A stretch of DNA of 36,723 bases from an uncultured Flavobacteriaceae bacterium (lineage in GTDB: Bacteria > Bacteroidota > Bacteroidia > Flavobacteriales > Flavobacteriaceae), in contig CAJQMK010000080.1 of assembly GCA_905479415.1 (NCBI GenBank), positions 1 through 36,723 on the forward strand, written 5' to 3'. Both the position numbers and the translations under genes were made by a program. Position 1 is the stretch's first letter. Every line of letters starts with the position of its first letter. Below the pieces are notes generated by a model. It had not been told where the DNA came from. It ran no database searches and worked only from the letters and a program-made list of their open reading frames with translations. Below, piece by piece: positions 8,247 to 19,126 of the stretch.

Positions 8247-10028
8247 TTAAGGCTGGAAAATATTGTTTGTCATATCTACGTCTGCTAAAAGACCAGAAGG
8301 GTCAATCTCTATTTTAAGAACTTCTTTTTGTAAAGGGATTAGGTAATTCGGTGAGGCCCACCCCCAAAAAGGAAGGGTTTCAAAAGAAGGACTTAGTTCT
8401 GTTTTAACCCCCCTCATAAGGTCTATAGGAATGTAAAAGTGTTTTTTTGTATTATCAACAAACGTTACAACAAGCTCAATAGGCATAGGGATTAACCCTT
8501 TTCTTTCTAAAACAACATTTCCATCTTGGAATTTAACCGCATAATCAATTTTTTCTGCAGTTCTTGTCCAGTCGTTCAAGTACCACTCAAGCTCTAAATC
8601 AGAAACCTTTTCAGCAACCCTTTTAAAATCATTAGGCCCTGGGTGTTTAAACTTAAACTCGTTAAAATACCTTTTAATAATTTTTTTTAATGTTTTTTGA
8701 CCAACAACATAACCAAGCTGGGATAAAAAAACAGAACCCTTGCTATAAGCCGAAACACTATAAGCAAAATTATAACTAAACCTATCAGAATGGGTTGTTT
8801 GAGGCTGTTCAACCCCAGAATTAGCTAGCCTACGATAGCTGTTGTACGAACCTTTAAAAGGGTTTTTTGGCGTCTTTCCTAAAACAGAGTTTTCTGCCAA
8901 AACATCAATGTAAGACGCAAAACCCTCGTCCATCCACGGGTGCTTTGCCTCGTTATTAGCTAAAATATGTTGAAACCAAGCGTGGGCCATTTCATGAGAA
9001 GTTGTTCCAAGCAGCCTAGAATATTGTTCTCCCCCAGTAATAAGAGTAGACATGGCATATTCCATACCTCCATCACCACCTTGAATTATAGAGTATTGTT
9101 TCCAAGGATACTCGCCAATGTTTTCGTTAAAATATTCCATTAACCCCACACTATGAGGCTGTAATTTCCTCCAATTCTCAAGGTTGGTCTTATATAAAAA
9201 ATGTAATTCTATGTCGTTTGGCCCCCTAACCACATCATGATAAAAATCAGGATCAGCTGCCCAGGTAAAATCATGGACATTAGGAGCGTAAAAATGCCAT
9301 GTAAGGGTTTCTTTTTTAGAATGATCAACGGTTTTGTTTTTAGACTGATATCCGTATCCTATTTCGTTGGAGTTTTGTAAATATCCGGTTCCGCCTAGAA
9401 TATAATTTTTATCAATAGTTATTTTGACATCGTAATCTCCCCAAACCCCATGGAACTCCCTTGCAATATACGGGTTAGGATGCCACCCTTCAAAGTCATA
9501 TTCTGCAAGCTTTGGAAACCATTGTGTCATTGATAAAGCAACCCCGTCGTTATTATTTCGTCCAGACCTACGAATTTGTTTAGGCACAACTCCCCTAAAC
9601 TTTAGGGCAAGCTTAGTTTTTTTTCCAGGCAACAAGACTTTATTTAACCTAGCCAACAAAACCGTCTCCTGTTTTTCAAAAACTATCGGCTTACCGTCTT
9701 GCTTTAATTCAAAAACAGACAAATCTCCCTCTTCACTTTTTTTAAGCTTGCTTATCCTGTCTTGAACCCTTCTGTCGGGGTCGCTAATGTTAAGAGACCT
9801 GACGTCCATTTGGCTTCCGGGCTTAAAAGCGTTAAAATATAAATGATAATACACCTTTCTTATTGTGTCAGGCGAATTATTGGTATATACAATTTCCTGA
9901 TTTCCGCTAAACTCAAAGGTTTTAACATCAACACTAACATTCATGTTATAGTCAGCTTTCTGTTGCCAATTAGATTGTGAAGACAAAACAAGAGGCAAAA
10001 AAAAGAATAAATAAAAAAAAGACTTCAT
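8247..10028 (-). CDS. M1-family zinc metallopeptidase (aminopeptidase N-like), secreted
   Basis: Signal peptide, GGMEYAMSTLI, HEMAHAWFQHIL...WMDEGFASYID (HExxH-18-E gluzincin motif). Confidence 0.92.
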   Translation of the reverse strand: MKSFFYLFFFLPLVLSSQSNWQQKADYNMNVSVDVKTFEFSGNQEIVYTNNSPDTIRKVYYHLYFNAFKPGSQMDVRSLNISDPDRRVQDRISKLKKSEEGDLSVFELKQDGKPIVFEKQETVLLARLNKVLLPGKKTKLALKFRGVVPKQIRRSGRNNNDGVALSMTQWFPKLAEYDFEGWHPNPYIAREFHGVWGDYDVKITIDKNYILGGTGYLQNSNEIGYGYQSKNKTVDHSKKETLTWHFYAPNVHDFTWAADPDFYHDVVRGPNDIELHFLYKTNLENWRKLQPHSVGLMEYFNENIGEYPWKQYSIIQGGDGGMEYAMSTLITGGEQYSRLLGTTSHEMAHAWFQHILANNEAKHPWMDEGFASYIDVLAENSVLGKTPKNPFKGSYNSYRRLANSGVEQPQTTHSDRFSYNFAYSVSAYSKGSVFLSQLGYVVGQKTLKKIIKRYFNEFKFKHPGPNDFKRVAEKVSDLELEWYLNDWTRTAEKIDYAVKFQDGNVVLERKGLIPMPIELVVTFVDNTKKHFYIPIDLMRGVKTELSPSFETLPFWGWASPNYLIPLQKEVLKIEIDPSGLLADVDMTNNIFQP

Positions 10029-10033
10029 ATAGA

Positions 10034-10894
10034 TTAATTAAATATTTCGTTAAAAGTAAAAGATTTGTCAATTCTTACACCTTTTTCTGTGTTTTTTAAG
10101 GTGATGATTTGGTTGTAAGGGTCGTGTTCTAAGAACAAATAATAATTATTGTCAACAGCTTCTTTTAAGAAAAGCTCTTTTTCACTCATTGAAACCAAAG
10201 GTTTCACGTCGTAACCCATTATATAAGGAACAGGAACGTGTCCTGCGGTGGGTAGAAGATCAGCCGCAAAGACAAGAGACTTGTCTTGGTAAGTCAGCCT
10301 AGGAATCATTTGTTTTTCTGTGTGGCCATTAACAAACAAGATGTCCATGTTGATTTCTTTTTTGTGTTCAAAGCCCGCGGGGTGTTGAGGCACAAACTCA
10401 AGAGCTCCTGACTCTTTAATAGGCGAGAGGTTTTCTTTTAAAAAAGACGCTTTTTCTCGAGGGTTTGGGCTCTCAGCCCAAGACCAATGGTTTTTATTAC
10501 TCCAATACTTGGCGTTTTTAAATAGAGGCCTGTAAAACGACTTGTTATTGTCCCAAACAGTACCGCCCCCACAATGATCGAAATGAAGATGAGTAAAAAC
10601 AACATCTGTGATTTCTTCACAGGAAAAACCCGCGCTATTAATTGACGACACCAGCTCGTGTTCTCCCCATCTATAATAGTAGCTAAAAAACTTTTCTGTT
10701 TGCTTTGTTCCCATTCCAGTATCTATTAAGGTTAACCTTTTGCCGTCTTCAACAAGCAAACATCTTGAAGCCACATCAATCATGTTGTTTTTATCAGATG
10801 GGTTGGTTTTTTGCCAAAGCGACTTAGGAACTACCCCAAACATGGCACCGCCATCTAACTTAAAGTTTCCAGCCTCAATAGGGTGTAGAGTCAT
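10034..10894 (-). CDS. Metallo-beta-lactamase-fold hydrolase (lactonase-like); start revised to internal Met
   Basis: VVFTHLHFDHCGGG (HxHxDH) and distal GHT / FAADLLPT; the 302-aa ORF probably starts at MTLHPIEAGNF, which removes overlap with the upstream gene. Confidence 0.85.
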   Translation of the reverse strand: MTLHPIEAGNFKLDGGAMFGVVPKSLWQKTNPSDKNNMIDVASRCLLVEDGKRLTLIDTGMGTKQTEKFFSYYYRWGEHELVSSINSAGFSCEEITDVVFTHLHFDHCGGGTVWDNNKSFYRPLFKNAKYWSNKNHWSWAESPNPREKASFLKENLSPIKESGALEFVPQHPAGFEHKKEINMDILFVNGHTEKQMIPRLTYQDKSLVFAADLLPTAGHVPVPYIMGYDVKPLVSMSEKELFLKEAVDNNYYLFLEHDPYNQIITLKNTEKGVRIDKSFTFNEIFN

Positions 10895-10911
10895 AATATA
10901 AATATAAAAAA

Positions 10912-13089
10912 TTACTTGATAGTAAGCCTTAAAACAGAACACACAGAGTTATGAACAAACTTATCTTTACCACCTCCAAACAATACGTTTAGCCAGTTGT
11001 CTTTTTCAGGAGTTCCAAGTATGAGTAAATCAAAATTTGCGGACTGTTCAGAAATAGTTTCTAAAGGATTGTCGCTTTCTACAAGAACAAACTCACTTTC
11101 ACAAAAAGTGTTGGAGATCAACGCAGAAGAAGAAACTCTAACAGACTTCTTTGTTTCGTTAGACGCATCTAAAGGAATTATATTCAACAAAGTTAATTTT
11201 GCTCCATAAAAACCACAAATATTTTCAGCAACCTCTATAAAAGCCTTATTTTTTCTCCCAGGCCTTAAAGCAAGAACAATTTTTTCAAAACTTCTAACCC
11301 CGTTGTCTTTATAAAGGGCAAAACTAGAGTTCACATTTCTTAAAAGCCAACCAATAGGATTGCCGACCAAAATTCCAGACCTGGCTCTTCCTTCCCAGCC
11401 CATAACAAGCCATTTACATTTTCTTTGCCCAGTTATGTTTTCGATAGAATTAGACACATTGTGAGTCGAAACGGTTTCATAGGTTAAATTCGTTTTTTTA
11501 AGAGATTTGATGTTTAAAATTCTTCTTTTAATAGATTCAGATTTTGGCGAATGGGTGTTGACCGCTTCCAAAAAAGTTTGATTAGGAGCTTCAATTAAAT
11601 TGATAGCGTTTAACTTAACATTGTTTTTAATTGAAGAAGCAATTTCAACCAATGTTTCAGGAGATGTTTCGTCCCCAAGCAAAGGAACCACGATTTCAGC
11701 ACTAGTGTTAACAACCTCTTCTTCGTTTATGTTTAATTCTGTTTTTGCCTCTTCAAGACCCTCTTTTCCGCTTCTAAACAAGAAAGAAAGGATTTTATAG
11801 CTTGAAAAAACACCTTTTCTATTCGTTTTTCTTCCATAAAAGAAAAAAGTTACAAACCCAAAAACAAAAGCCCCAAGTATTGAGAGTAGCGGCATAATGC
11901 CTAAATAAGCTAACAATACAATCCCACTAAGAACACCAAAAATTTGAACATACGGATAAAAAGGAGACCTGTAAGAAGGGTTGTACCATTGAGCGTTTGT
12001 TTCTCTTAAAACTATCACCGCAAGATTTACCGAAATAAACATTAAAACCTTAAAAGCGCTAGCTAGTTTTGCGATTTTTTCTACATCTAAATACAATATG
12101 GCAAGACCAATTATAAAAGCAGTTACAAGAATAGAATAAACGGGAGTCATAAACTTTCCACTTATTGAACCCAGAAACCCGGGCAACATTTTGTCTCTTG
12201 CCATTGCAAAAGGAAATCTAGAAGAAGCAAGTACACCTGAATTAGCCATTGAAAGAAGCGTCAAAACCCCAACCACACCAGCAGCATATCCAAAAGCGTC
12301 GCCACCTAATTTTTGAGACAAAGTGTAAATAGGTTTAATGTCGTTTACCAAAAAAGAAGCCTCCACGTTTCCAACTAAAACAATTGCCACCAAAACATAA
12401 ACAATCGTAATTAAAAACAAAGAAATCAACATGGTTTTAGGGAGGTTTTTTTCAGGGTTTTTAATCTCACCAGCAACAGCAGCAACTTTTGTAACTCCTG
12501 CATACGAAATATACAAGAAAGCAACAGCGCTTATAAAACCTGAAGATTCTTTTGCAAAAACAGGCTCTGTAAGAGAGGCGTCAAAAGAACCAAAACCAAA
12601 AAAAACAATACAGATTAAAGACAGAACGCTAATACTAACTATAATAAGTTGGGTTTTTTCAACTTTTTTAACCCCAAAAATATTCAACAATAAAATAAGA
12701 AGAAGAGAGAAAAGGGCAATACTTTTAGTAAGGCTTGAGTCGATCTCAATTAAGACATATAAATAAGCGCTTAACCCAACAAGTGAAAAAGCACTTTTTA
12801 GCAATAAAGACAACCAGAGCCCTAAACCAGAAATTGTTCCAAACAAAGGGCCAAAAGCTCTTTCGATATAAACGTATGTTCCCCCAGATTTAGGCATTGA
12901 TGTGGCCAGTTCAGATTTTGACAAAACAGCAGGCAAAATACACAACGCAGAAACCAGAAAAGCCAACCAAACAGAAGATCCTGTGATGCCAACAGCAAGC
13001 CCAGGAAGAACAAAAATCCCACTAAGCATTCCGCCAACACTTACAGCGATAGCGCCTGGCAAAGACAATGTTCTTTGAAGTTTTTTCAT
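10912..13089 (-). CDS. APC-superfamily amino-acid permease with C-terminal USP-like domains
   Basis: N-terminal ~430 aa with ~12 TM helices (GAIAVSVGGMLSGIFVLPG..., KSGGTYVYIERAFGP), then ~290 soluble aa with two USP-like units (EKIVLALRPGRKNKAFIEVAENICGFYGAKLTLLNIIP...DLLILGTPE). Confidence 0.87.
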   Translation of the reverse strand: MKKLQRTLSLPGAIAVSVGGMLSGIFVLPGLAVGITGSSVWLAFLVSALCILPAVLSKSELATSMPKSGGTYVYIERAFGPLFGTISGLGLWLSLLLKSAFSLVGLSAYLYVLIEIDSSLTKSIALFSLLLILLLNIFGVKKVEKTQLIIVSISVLSLICIVFFGFGSFDASLTEPVFAKESSGFISAVAFLYISYAGVTKVAAVAGEIKNPEKNLPKTMLISLFLITIVYVLVAIVLVGNVEASFLVNDIKPIYTLSQKLGGDAFGYAAGVVGVLTLLSMANSGVLASSRFPFAMARDKMLPGFLGSISGKFMTPVYSILVTAFIIGLAILYLDVEKIAKLASAFKVLMFISVNLAVIVLRETNAQWYNPSYRSPFYPYVQIFGVLSGIVLLAYLGIMPLLSILGAFVFGFVTFFFYGRKTNRKGVFSSYKILSFLFRSGKEGLEEAKTELNINEEEVVNTSAEIVVPLLGDETSPETLVEIASSIKNNVKLNAINLIEAPNQTFLEAVNTHSPKSESIKRRILNIKSLKKTNLTYETVSTHNVSNSIENITGQRKCKWLVMGWEGRARSGILVGNPIGWLLRNVNSSFALYKDNGVRSFEKIVLALRPGRKNKAFIEVAENICGFYGAKLTLLNIIPLDASNETKKSVRVSSSALISNTFCESEFVLVESDNPLETISEQSANFDLLILGTPEKDNWLNVLFGGGKDKFVHNSVCSVLRLTIK

Positions 13090-13212
13090 TTAAACGTTAT
13101 TATATTAAAAATAATATTTTTAAACAGAAATCCTATAAAGATTTCTTTAATTGTAAAACATTTTTTGTAAACAACGAGTGGTCAAATTTTAAAACAAAGA
13201 AACCAACAAAAT

Positions 13213-15009
13213 CTAATCATTCAGTTTTAAGACGGCCATAAACGCTTCTTGAGGAATCTCAACACTTCCCACTTGTCTCATTTTCTTTTTACCTTTTTTC
13301 TGTCTTTCAAGAAGTTTTCTTTTTCTACTTATATCACCCCCGTAACATTTCGCCGTTACATCTTTTCTAACAGCTTTTATTGTTTCACGGGATATAATTT
13401 TAGCACCAATAGCAGCCTGTATAGGAATGTCAAATTGTTGCCGAGGAATTAATTGCCGTAATTTTTCACACATCTTTTTTCCTATTGAATAAGCGTTGTC
13501 AGCATGAATTAAAGACGAAAGCGCATCAACAGAGCTCCCGTTTAATAATAAATCCACCTTAACAAGCTTGGATTTTCTCATACCAACAGGAGAGTAGTCA
13601 AAAGAAGCATAGCCTTTAGAAACCGTTTTAAGACGGTCATAAAAATCGAACACAATTTCAGCCAGTGGCATGTCGAAAATAAGCTCAACTCTTTGAGTGG
13701 TTAAATAGGTTTGGTTCTTTATTTCGCCTCTTTTTTCAATACACAAACTCATTACATTCCCAACATAATCAGACTTTGTAATTATAGTTGCCTTAATAAA
13801 AGGCTCTTCAACTCTTTCCAAACTTGAGGGATCGGGTAAGTCTGTGGGATTGTTAACAAGTATTGGGGCCTGAGGATCTTTTCGTGTGTATGCGCTGTAA
13901 GAAACGTTAGGAACAGTTGTGATTACAGACATATTAAACTCTCTTTCAAGTCTTTCTTGGATTATCTCTAAATGCAACATTCCTAAAAACCCACATCTAA
14001 AACCAAAACCAAGCGCAGAGGAGCTTTCAGGGGAATAAACCAGAGAAGCGTCGTTTAGTTGCAGCTTGTCCATTGAAGACCGTAACTCTTCATAGTCTTC
14101 AGTGTCTACCGGGTAAATACCCGCAAACACCATTGGCTTTACATCTTCAAAACCAGAAACCCCTTCACTATCTACTGAGTCGACGTCTATAATAGTATCA
14201 CCAACCTTAACTTCTTTTGCGTTTTTAATTCCAGTTATCAAATAACCCACATCTCCAGCACCAATATATTTTTTAGGTGTTTGGGTAAGGTTTAAAGTAC
14301 CAACTTCGTCAGCAGAATATTCTTTTTGAGTTGCAAGAAATTTAATCCCTTGGCCTTTTGAAATTTTCCCAGAAAAAACACGAAAATAAGTTTCAACCCC
14401 TCTAAACGGGTTATAAACAGAGTCAAAAATAAGCGCTTTTAAAGGCGCATTGTCATCTGTTTTTGGGGCGGGAACCACATTAATTATGGCGTTTAAAATA
14501 TCACCAACTCCAAGCCCTGTTTTCGCAGACGCGTGTATAATCTCCTCTTTTTTACAACCAAGCAGATCAATAATATCATCGCTAACTTCTTCTGGATTTG
14601 CCGAAGGGAGATCGATTTTGTTAAGAACAGGAATAATTTCTAAGTCATTTTCCAGAGCTAGATAAAGGTTAGATATCGTTTGTGCTTGAATACTTTGGGC
14701 AGCATCTACAATAAGAAGCGCACCTTCGCAAGCAGCAATTGACCTAGAAACTTCGTACGAAAAATCAACATGGCCAGGCGTATCTATTAGGTTTAAAACA
14801 TAATCAATTCCGTCTTTTTTATAATTCATTTGTATAGCATGTGACTTGATCGTTATACCCCTCTCCCTTTCAATATCCATGTTATCTAAAAGTTGATCTT
14901 GTTTTTCTCTGCTAGTAACAGCTCCGGTGTAATCAAGAAGCCTATCGGCAAGAGTACTTTTACCGTGATCGATATGAGCGATAATACAGAAATTTCTAAT
15001 TTCAGCCAT
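13213..15009 (-). CDS. lepA: Elongation factor 4 (LepA); start revised to MAEIRNF
   Basis: [38 protein letters not shown]-terminal [22 protein letters not shown]; the longer ORF start (15027) is a GTG lying inside a candidate promoter box. Confidence 0.96.
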   Translation of the reverse strand: MAEIRNFCIIAHIDHGKSTLADRLLDYTGAVTSREKQDQLLDNMDIERERGITIKSHAIQMNYKKDGIDYVLNLIDTPGHVDFSYEVSRSIAACEGALLIVDAAQSIQAQTISNLYLALENDLEIIPVLNKIDLPSANPEEVSDDIIDLLGCKKEEIIHASAKTGLGVGDILNAIINVVPAPKTDDNAPLKALIFDSVYNPFRGVETYFRVFSGKISKGQGIKFLATQKEYSADEVGTLNLTQTPKKYIGAGDVGYLITGIKNAKEVKVGDTIIDVDSVDSEGVSGFEDVKPMVFAGIYPVDTEDYEELRSSMDKLQLNDASLVYSPESSSALGFGFRCGFLGMLHLEIIQERLEREFNMSVITTVPNVSYSAYTRKDPQAPILVNNPTDLPDPSSLERVEEPFIKATIITKSDYVGNVMSLCIEKRGEIKNQTYLTTQRVELIFDMPLAEIVFDFYDRLKTVSKGYASFDYSPVGMRKSKLVKVDLLLNGSSVDALSSLIHADNAYSIGKKMCEKLRQLIPRQQFDIPIQAAIGAKIISRETIKAVRKDVTAKCYGGDISRKRKLLERQKKGKKKMRQVGSVEIPQEAFMAVLKLND

Positions 15010-15026
15010 ACAGAATAAATAAGGCA

Positions 15027-15034
15027 CAAATATA
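15027..15034 (-). promoter_or_regulatory. Candidate -7 box TATATTTG for lepA
   Basis: Plus-strand CAAATATA = TAnnTTTG on minus, upstream of the ATG at 15009. Confidence 0.45.
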
Positions 15035-15072
15035 ATGGAATAAACTCTTTAAGTCTATTAAGATTAATATTT

Positions 15073-15080
15073 TACTTTTG
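15073..15080 (+). promoter_or_regulatory. Candidate -7 box TACTTTTG for dusB
   Basis: TAnnTTTG 17 nt upstream of the TTG start. Confidence 0.45.
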
Positions 15081-15097
15081 CACTAAAATATTAGCTT

Positions 15098-16093
15098 TTG
15101 ATTAAGATAGGCGACATTGAAATACCAAGCTTTCCTCTTTTGTTGGCCCCAATGGAAGACGTAAGCGACCCTCCCTTTAGAGCGTTGTGCAAGGAGCAAG
15201 GAGCTGACGTAGTTTATACTGAGTTTATCTCAAGTGAAGGGCTCATAAGGAACGCTCAAAAAAGTGTCATTAAATTAGATATTTTCGAAAAAGAAAGACC
15301 TGTTGGAATTCAGATCTTTGGCGCAAACCTTGACTCAATGCTTCAGTCTATAGATATCGTTGAATCTGTAAAGCCAGATATTATTGACATTAATTTTGGA
15401 TGTCCAGTAAAAAAAGTTGTATCAAAAGGCGCAGGAGCAGGTATTTTAAAAGACATTGATCTTATGGTAAAACTAACACGTGAAATGTGCAAAAGAACCA
15501 AACTTCCTGTTACTATTAAAACTAGACTTGGTTGGGATGAAAATTCAATAAAAATAGTTGAAGTTGCAGAAAGGCTACAAGACGTGGGGGCAAAAGCAAT
15601 TTCGATACACGGTAGAACAAGAGCTCAAATGTATAAAGGTGAAGCAAACTGGAAGCCGATAGCTGAAGTAAAAAACAACCCAAGAATGTTTATTCCTGTT
15701 TTTGGAAACGGAGACGTGAACAGCCCAGAAAAAGCAAAACTAATGAGAGACGAGTTTGGTTTAGACGGAGCTATGATAGGCAGGGCAAGCATTGGCAATC
15801 CTTGGTTTTTTAATCAAGTAAAGGCTTTTTTAAAAACAGGAGAAAAAACAGAGCCCCCTTCAATTTTGGAAAGAATTAACGTTGCTAAACGGCATTTAGA
15901 AATGTCTATAAAGTGGAAAGGCGATCGATTAGGGGTTTTAGAAACACGAAGACATTATTCTAATTATTTTAAAGGAATAAAAGACTTCAAACCCTATAGA
16001 ACAAAACTTGTTACTCTTGAATCAACAAAAGAACTAATGAATTTATTTTCAGAGCTAGAAGAAATAAACGAGACACTATTAGTTACAGCTTAA
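15098..16093 (+). CDS. dusB: tRNA-dihydrouridine synthase B (TTG start)
   Basis: PLLLAPMEDVSDPPFRALCKEQGADVVYTEFISS...DINFGCPVKKVVSKGAGAGIL...GAMIGRASIGNPWFF. Confidence 0.95.
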   Translation: MIKIGDIEIPSFPLLLAPMEDVSDPPFRALCKEQGADVVYTEFISSEGLIRNAQKSVIKLDIFEKERPVGIQIFGANLDSMLQSIDIVESVKPDIIDINFGCPVKKVVSKGAGAGILKDIDLMVKLTREMCKRTKLPVTIKTRLGWDENSIKIVEVAERLQDVGAKAISIHGRTRAQMYKGEANWKPIAEVKNNPRMFIPVFGNGDVNSPEKAKLMRDEFGLDGAMIGRASIGNPWFFNQVKAFLKTGEKTEPPSILERINVAKRHLEMSIKWKGDRLGVLETRRHYSNYFKGIKDFKPYRTKLVTLESTKELMNLFSELEEINETLLVTA

Positions 16094-17273
16094 TTTTCAG
16101 GCTTGTTTTGGAGGCGAGATAAGCTCCTGTACCACAAACAATCAACAGAAACACAATCACCACCACCACGTTAGACAGCTCTAAGCTTACTGGGTAAGGA
16201 ATTTCAGTTCCTGCCAATTTAATAAAAGAAAAAGCTTTTTGTAAGTACACAAAACAAATTCCAGACAATAATCCGATTACTCCACCAGAAAAAGAAACCA
16301 TTAAGCCATGTTTAAAAAACAAACTTTGTATGTTTTTTTTGGTAGCACCAAGCTTTAAAAGAGTTTGTACTCCTTTTCTTTTTTCTACAATTAAAATGAT
16401 TATTGCCCCAACGGAATTAAACATTGCAACAACCAATATTAAACCCATAAGAATGTTTAAAATCAACCCCTCTACGTTTAACATCTTGTAATATGTTTGG
16501 TTAAGCTCTTCTCTTGAACTCACTACAAACCCTTTGTTAAACACTTTTTTTAAAGCTTTTATCAACGGCTTAGGATTGTTAAAAGACTTAATCAATATGG
16601 ATGTAATTTCATTTTTGTCTTTCTTTAAAAGGGATCGAGCAGAATTTAAAGAAGAAAAAACAGTTCTTTGATCTTTTTCGTTTGAAGAAGAGTATACGCC
16701 TGATGGAACAAATGCCAAAGATCGAAAAGGGCTTTTGAGCAAAGAAGAGCCAATATTATTGTTAGGAACACCAACGCTTAAAACACCGCCATAATTAAAA
16801 AGACCTAAATTTAATTTGTCAGCAATAAAATAACTCACCAAAACTTCGTTAGAGTTTAAATCTACCCATCTTCCAACAGAAATAATACTGTCAATTTCTA
16901 TAACGCTTCTAAAGTTTTTGTCAACACCAACCAGTTTGCCAAAAGTGTTTTTTCCATCACTACTTAAAAAAACTTTTTCCTCAAGCGTTTTAGAGTAAGT
17001 AAAAGAATCATTTCTGGACGAAAGCCAACGTACTTGACTTTCGGTTGGTGTGAAAGAAGATAAAGAGGTAGAGCTAATTTTAATATCAGGATCAAAAGCT
17101 TTGTTATAGTTCAGACCAAAATCTTTGAGGCCTGAGAAGACAGAAAGAACAATAAAAAAAGAACATGAGGCTACTACTAAAACAAATGACGCCGTTAAGC
17201 TTATAAAATTTACAATATTGAATTTGCTTTTTGAAAAAAAATATCTTTTTGAAACAAAAAAGCTAACACCCAT
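16083..17273 (-). CDS. ABC transporter permease, LolC/LolE/FtsX type
   Basis: N-terminal TM after RYFFSKSKFNIVNFISLTASFVLVVASCSFFIVLSVFSGLKDF, periplasmic domain, C-terminal FtsX helices (KRKGVQTLLKLGATKKNIQSLFF). Confidence 0.88.
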   Translation of the reverse strand: MGVSFFVSKRYFFSKSKFNIVNFISLTASFVLVVASCSFFIVLSVFSGLKDFGLNYNKAFDPDIKISSTSLSSFTPTESQVRWLSSRNDSFTYSKTLEEKVFLSSDGKNTFGKLVGVDKNFRSVIEIDSIISVGRWVDLNSNEVLVSYFIADKLNLGLFNYGGVLSVGVPNNNIGSSLLKSPFRSLAFVPSGVYSSSNEKDQRTVFSSLNSARSLLKKDKNEITSILIKSFNNPKPLIKALKKVFNKGFVVSSREELNQTYYKMLNVEGLILNILMGLILVVAMFNSVGAIIILIVEKRKGVQTLLKLGATKKNIQSLFFKHGLMVSFSGGVIGLLSGICFVYLQKAFSFIKLAGTEIPYPVSLELSNVVVVIVFLLIVCGTGAYLASKTSLKIKL

Positions 17274-17274
17274 T

Positions 17275-17667
17275 TTAAATTTTTTTTCTTTTAGGAAGTA
17301 GAGAGCTGTTTTTAATCGGATCTTCTGTTTTTTTCAAAGCGTTGTCGATAGAATCAATATGCTCTAAAGAATCATCGTTATAAAAAAACAGTTCAGGAAT
17401 CCTTCTTACTTGGTTTTTAACCAATAAAGCCAAAGAATGCCTTATAGCATTTTTCTTCTTTGAAAATAAATCAAAAATCATTTCCGTGTTTTTTACAGGG
17501 AAGATGCTTATGTAGGTTTTTGCAGAAGATAGATCAGACGAAACCCGCACTTTTGTTACTGAAGCAATTACAGACCCAGACAAATTTTCTTTTAACAGCT
17601 GCTGAAGAATTACAGTTAAATCCTGTTGAATTACGGCTCCTATTTTTTTTTGTCGGGTTGTTTCCAT
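17275..17667 (-). CDS. rbfA: Ribosome-binding factor A
   Basis: TRQKKIGAVIQQDLTVILQQ...VTKVRVSSDLSSAKTYISIFP...VRRIPELFFYNDDSLEHIDSIDNAL. Confidence 0.93.
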   Translation of the reverse strand: METTRQKKIGAVIQQDLTVILQQLLKENLSGSVIASVTKVRVSSDLSSAKTYISIFPVKNTEMIFDLFSKKKNAIRHSLALLVKNQVRRIPELFFYNDDSLEHIDSIDNALKKTEDPIKNSSLLPKRKKI

Positions 17668-17671
17668 ATAA

Positions 17672-17679
17672 CAAAAATA
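17672..17679 (-). promoter_or_regulatory. Candidate -7 box TATTTTTG for rbfA
   Basis: Plus-strand CAAAAATA; 4 nt between box and ATG. Confidence 0.45.
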
Positions 17680-17692
17680 CAGAAAACTTTAA

Positions 17693-19126
17693 CTATAATC
17701 TTGAAATACGAAGCGTGTTTACCTGCCCTTTCTCTTTTACCGGCATAGCCGCAAGGTTAACTACAAGCTCGCCGTTTTTTACAAAACCTTTTTCAATAGC
17801 TAAGTGATTTACCTCCTCAACAGTTTTGTCAGTGCTTACAAAGTTGTCATAATAAATACACTTAACACCCCAAAGCAACCCAAGCTGAGAAAGAATTCGT
17901 TTGTTTGAAGTAAAAACCAATATAATTGCAGACGGTCTCCATGATGAAATTTGCCACGCGGTGTAGCCGCTATTGGTTAGTGTGCATATGGCTGAAGCGC
18001 TAAGCTCATTAGCAATGTTACAAGCTTGAAAACAAATAGCCTTTGTAATAACTCTTTTAGAGTGAATTTCAGGCAAAGTGTCTGGAACCGATATTAAAGG
18101 AGAGTTTTCAACCCCCTTAATTATCTTTCCAATTGTTTGAATAACCTCAATAGGGTATTTTCCTACAGACGTTTCTCCAGAAAGCATTACTGCATCAGCG
18201 CCATCCATCACAGAGTTTGCCACATCATTAACCTCGGCCCTTGAGGGGGTAAGGCTGTCGATCATGGATTCCATCATCTGAGTAGCAATTATTATAGGCT
18301 TTCGAGCTTTTTTAGCCTTATTAACCATGAGTTTTTGTTTCAAAGGAACTTCTTCTGCGGGAATTTCAAGACCCAGATCTCCCCTAGCCACCATTAAACC
18401 ATCAGCCTCGTGAAGTATTGCGTCTAGATTAAGAATAGCTTCAGGCTTTTCAATTTTAGCAATAATTGGAATTTTGTGTTTTGAGTTTTGACTAATTAGC
18501 TCCTCTAGTTCACAAACATCTTCTTTTGATCTAACAAAAGAAAGCGCCAACCAATCAAAACCATTTTTTATTGCAAACAAAGCGTCTGTTTTATCCTTTT
18601 CTGTAAGAGCAGGCAATGAAAGCTTTGTGTTAGGAAGGTTTACCCCTTTTTTAGACTTTAGATCGCCCCCTTGAATAACCTTAGTTTTAACTAAGTCTTT
18701 TTTATTTGTTTCAAGAATTTCTAAAATAATCTTACCATCATCAACCAAAACCCTTTCGCCTTTTGAAACATCTTTAGGAAAGTCTTTATAATTTATGGAA
18801 ACCAATTTAGAATCACCAAACTCTATCGCGTTAGTTGTAATAGAAAACAAAGCCTCGTTTTCAATCACAGCATCTTCTTTTACATTACCTATGCGAATTT
18901 TCGGCCCTTGCAGATCTCCTAAAATTGCAACATGAAACCCCAACAAGGAACTTAACTCTCGAATGTTTGAAACGGTGTTTTTTACCTCATCATGATTGGC
19001 GTGTGAAAAATTAATACGAAATACATTAACGCCATTTTCAATTAAAGATTTAAGCATGGACTTTTCTGTAGAGCTAGGTCCTAAGGTTGCTATTATTTTA
19101 GTTTTATTTAAAGTCATTTTATTCAA
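17693..19126 (-). CDS. pyk: Pyruvate kinase
   Basis: KIIATLGPSS, FRINFSHANHDE, ILGDLQGPKIRIG, GLMVARGDLGLEIPAEEVPLKQK, VMDGADAVMLSGETSVGKYP. Confidence 0.97.
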   Translation of the reverse strand: MNKMTLNKTKIIATLGPSSTEKSMLKSLIENGVNVFRINFSHANHDEVKNTVSNIRELSSLLGFHVAILGDLQGPKIRIGNVKEDAVIENEALFSITTNAIEFGDSKLVSINYKDFPKDVSKGERVLVDDGKIILEILETNKKDLVKTKVIQGGDLKSKKGVNLPNTKLSLPALTEKDKTDALFAIKNGFDWLALSFVRSKEDVCELEELISQNSKHKIPIIAKIEKPEAILNLDAILHEADGLMVARGDLGLEIPAEEVPLKQKLMVNKAKKARKPIIIATQMMESMIDSLTPSRAEVNDVANSVMDGADAVMLSGETSVGKYPIEVIQTIGKIIKGVENSPLISVPDTLPEIHSKRVITKAICFQACNIANELSASAICTLTNSGYTAWQISSWRPSAIILVFTSNKRILSQLGLLWGVKCIYYDNFVSTDKTVEEVNHLAIEKGFVKNGELVVNLAAMPVKEKGQVNTLRISRL

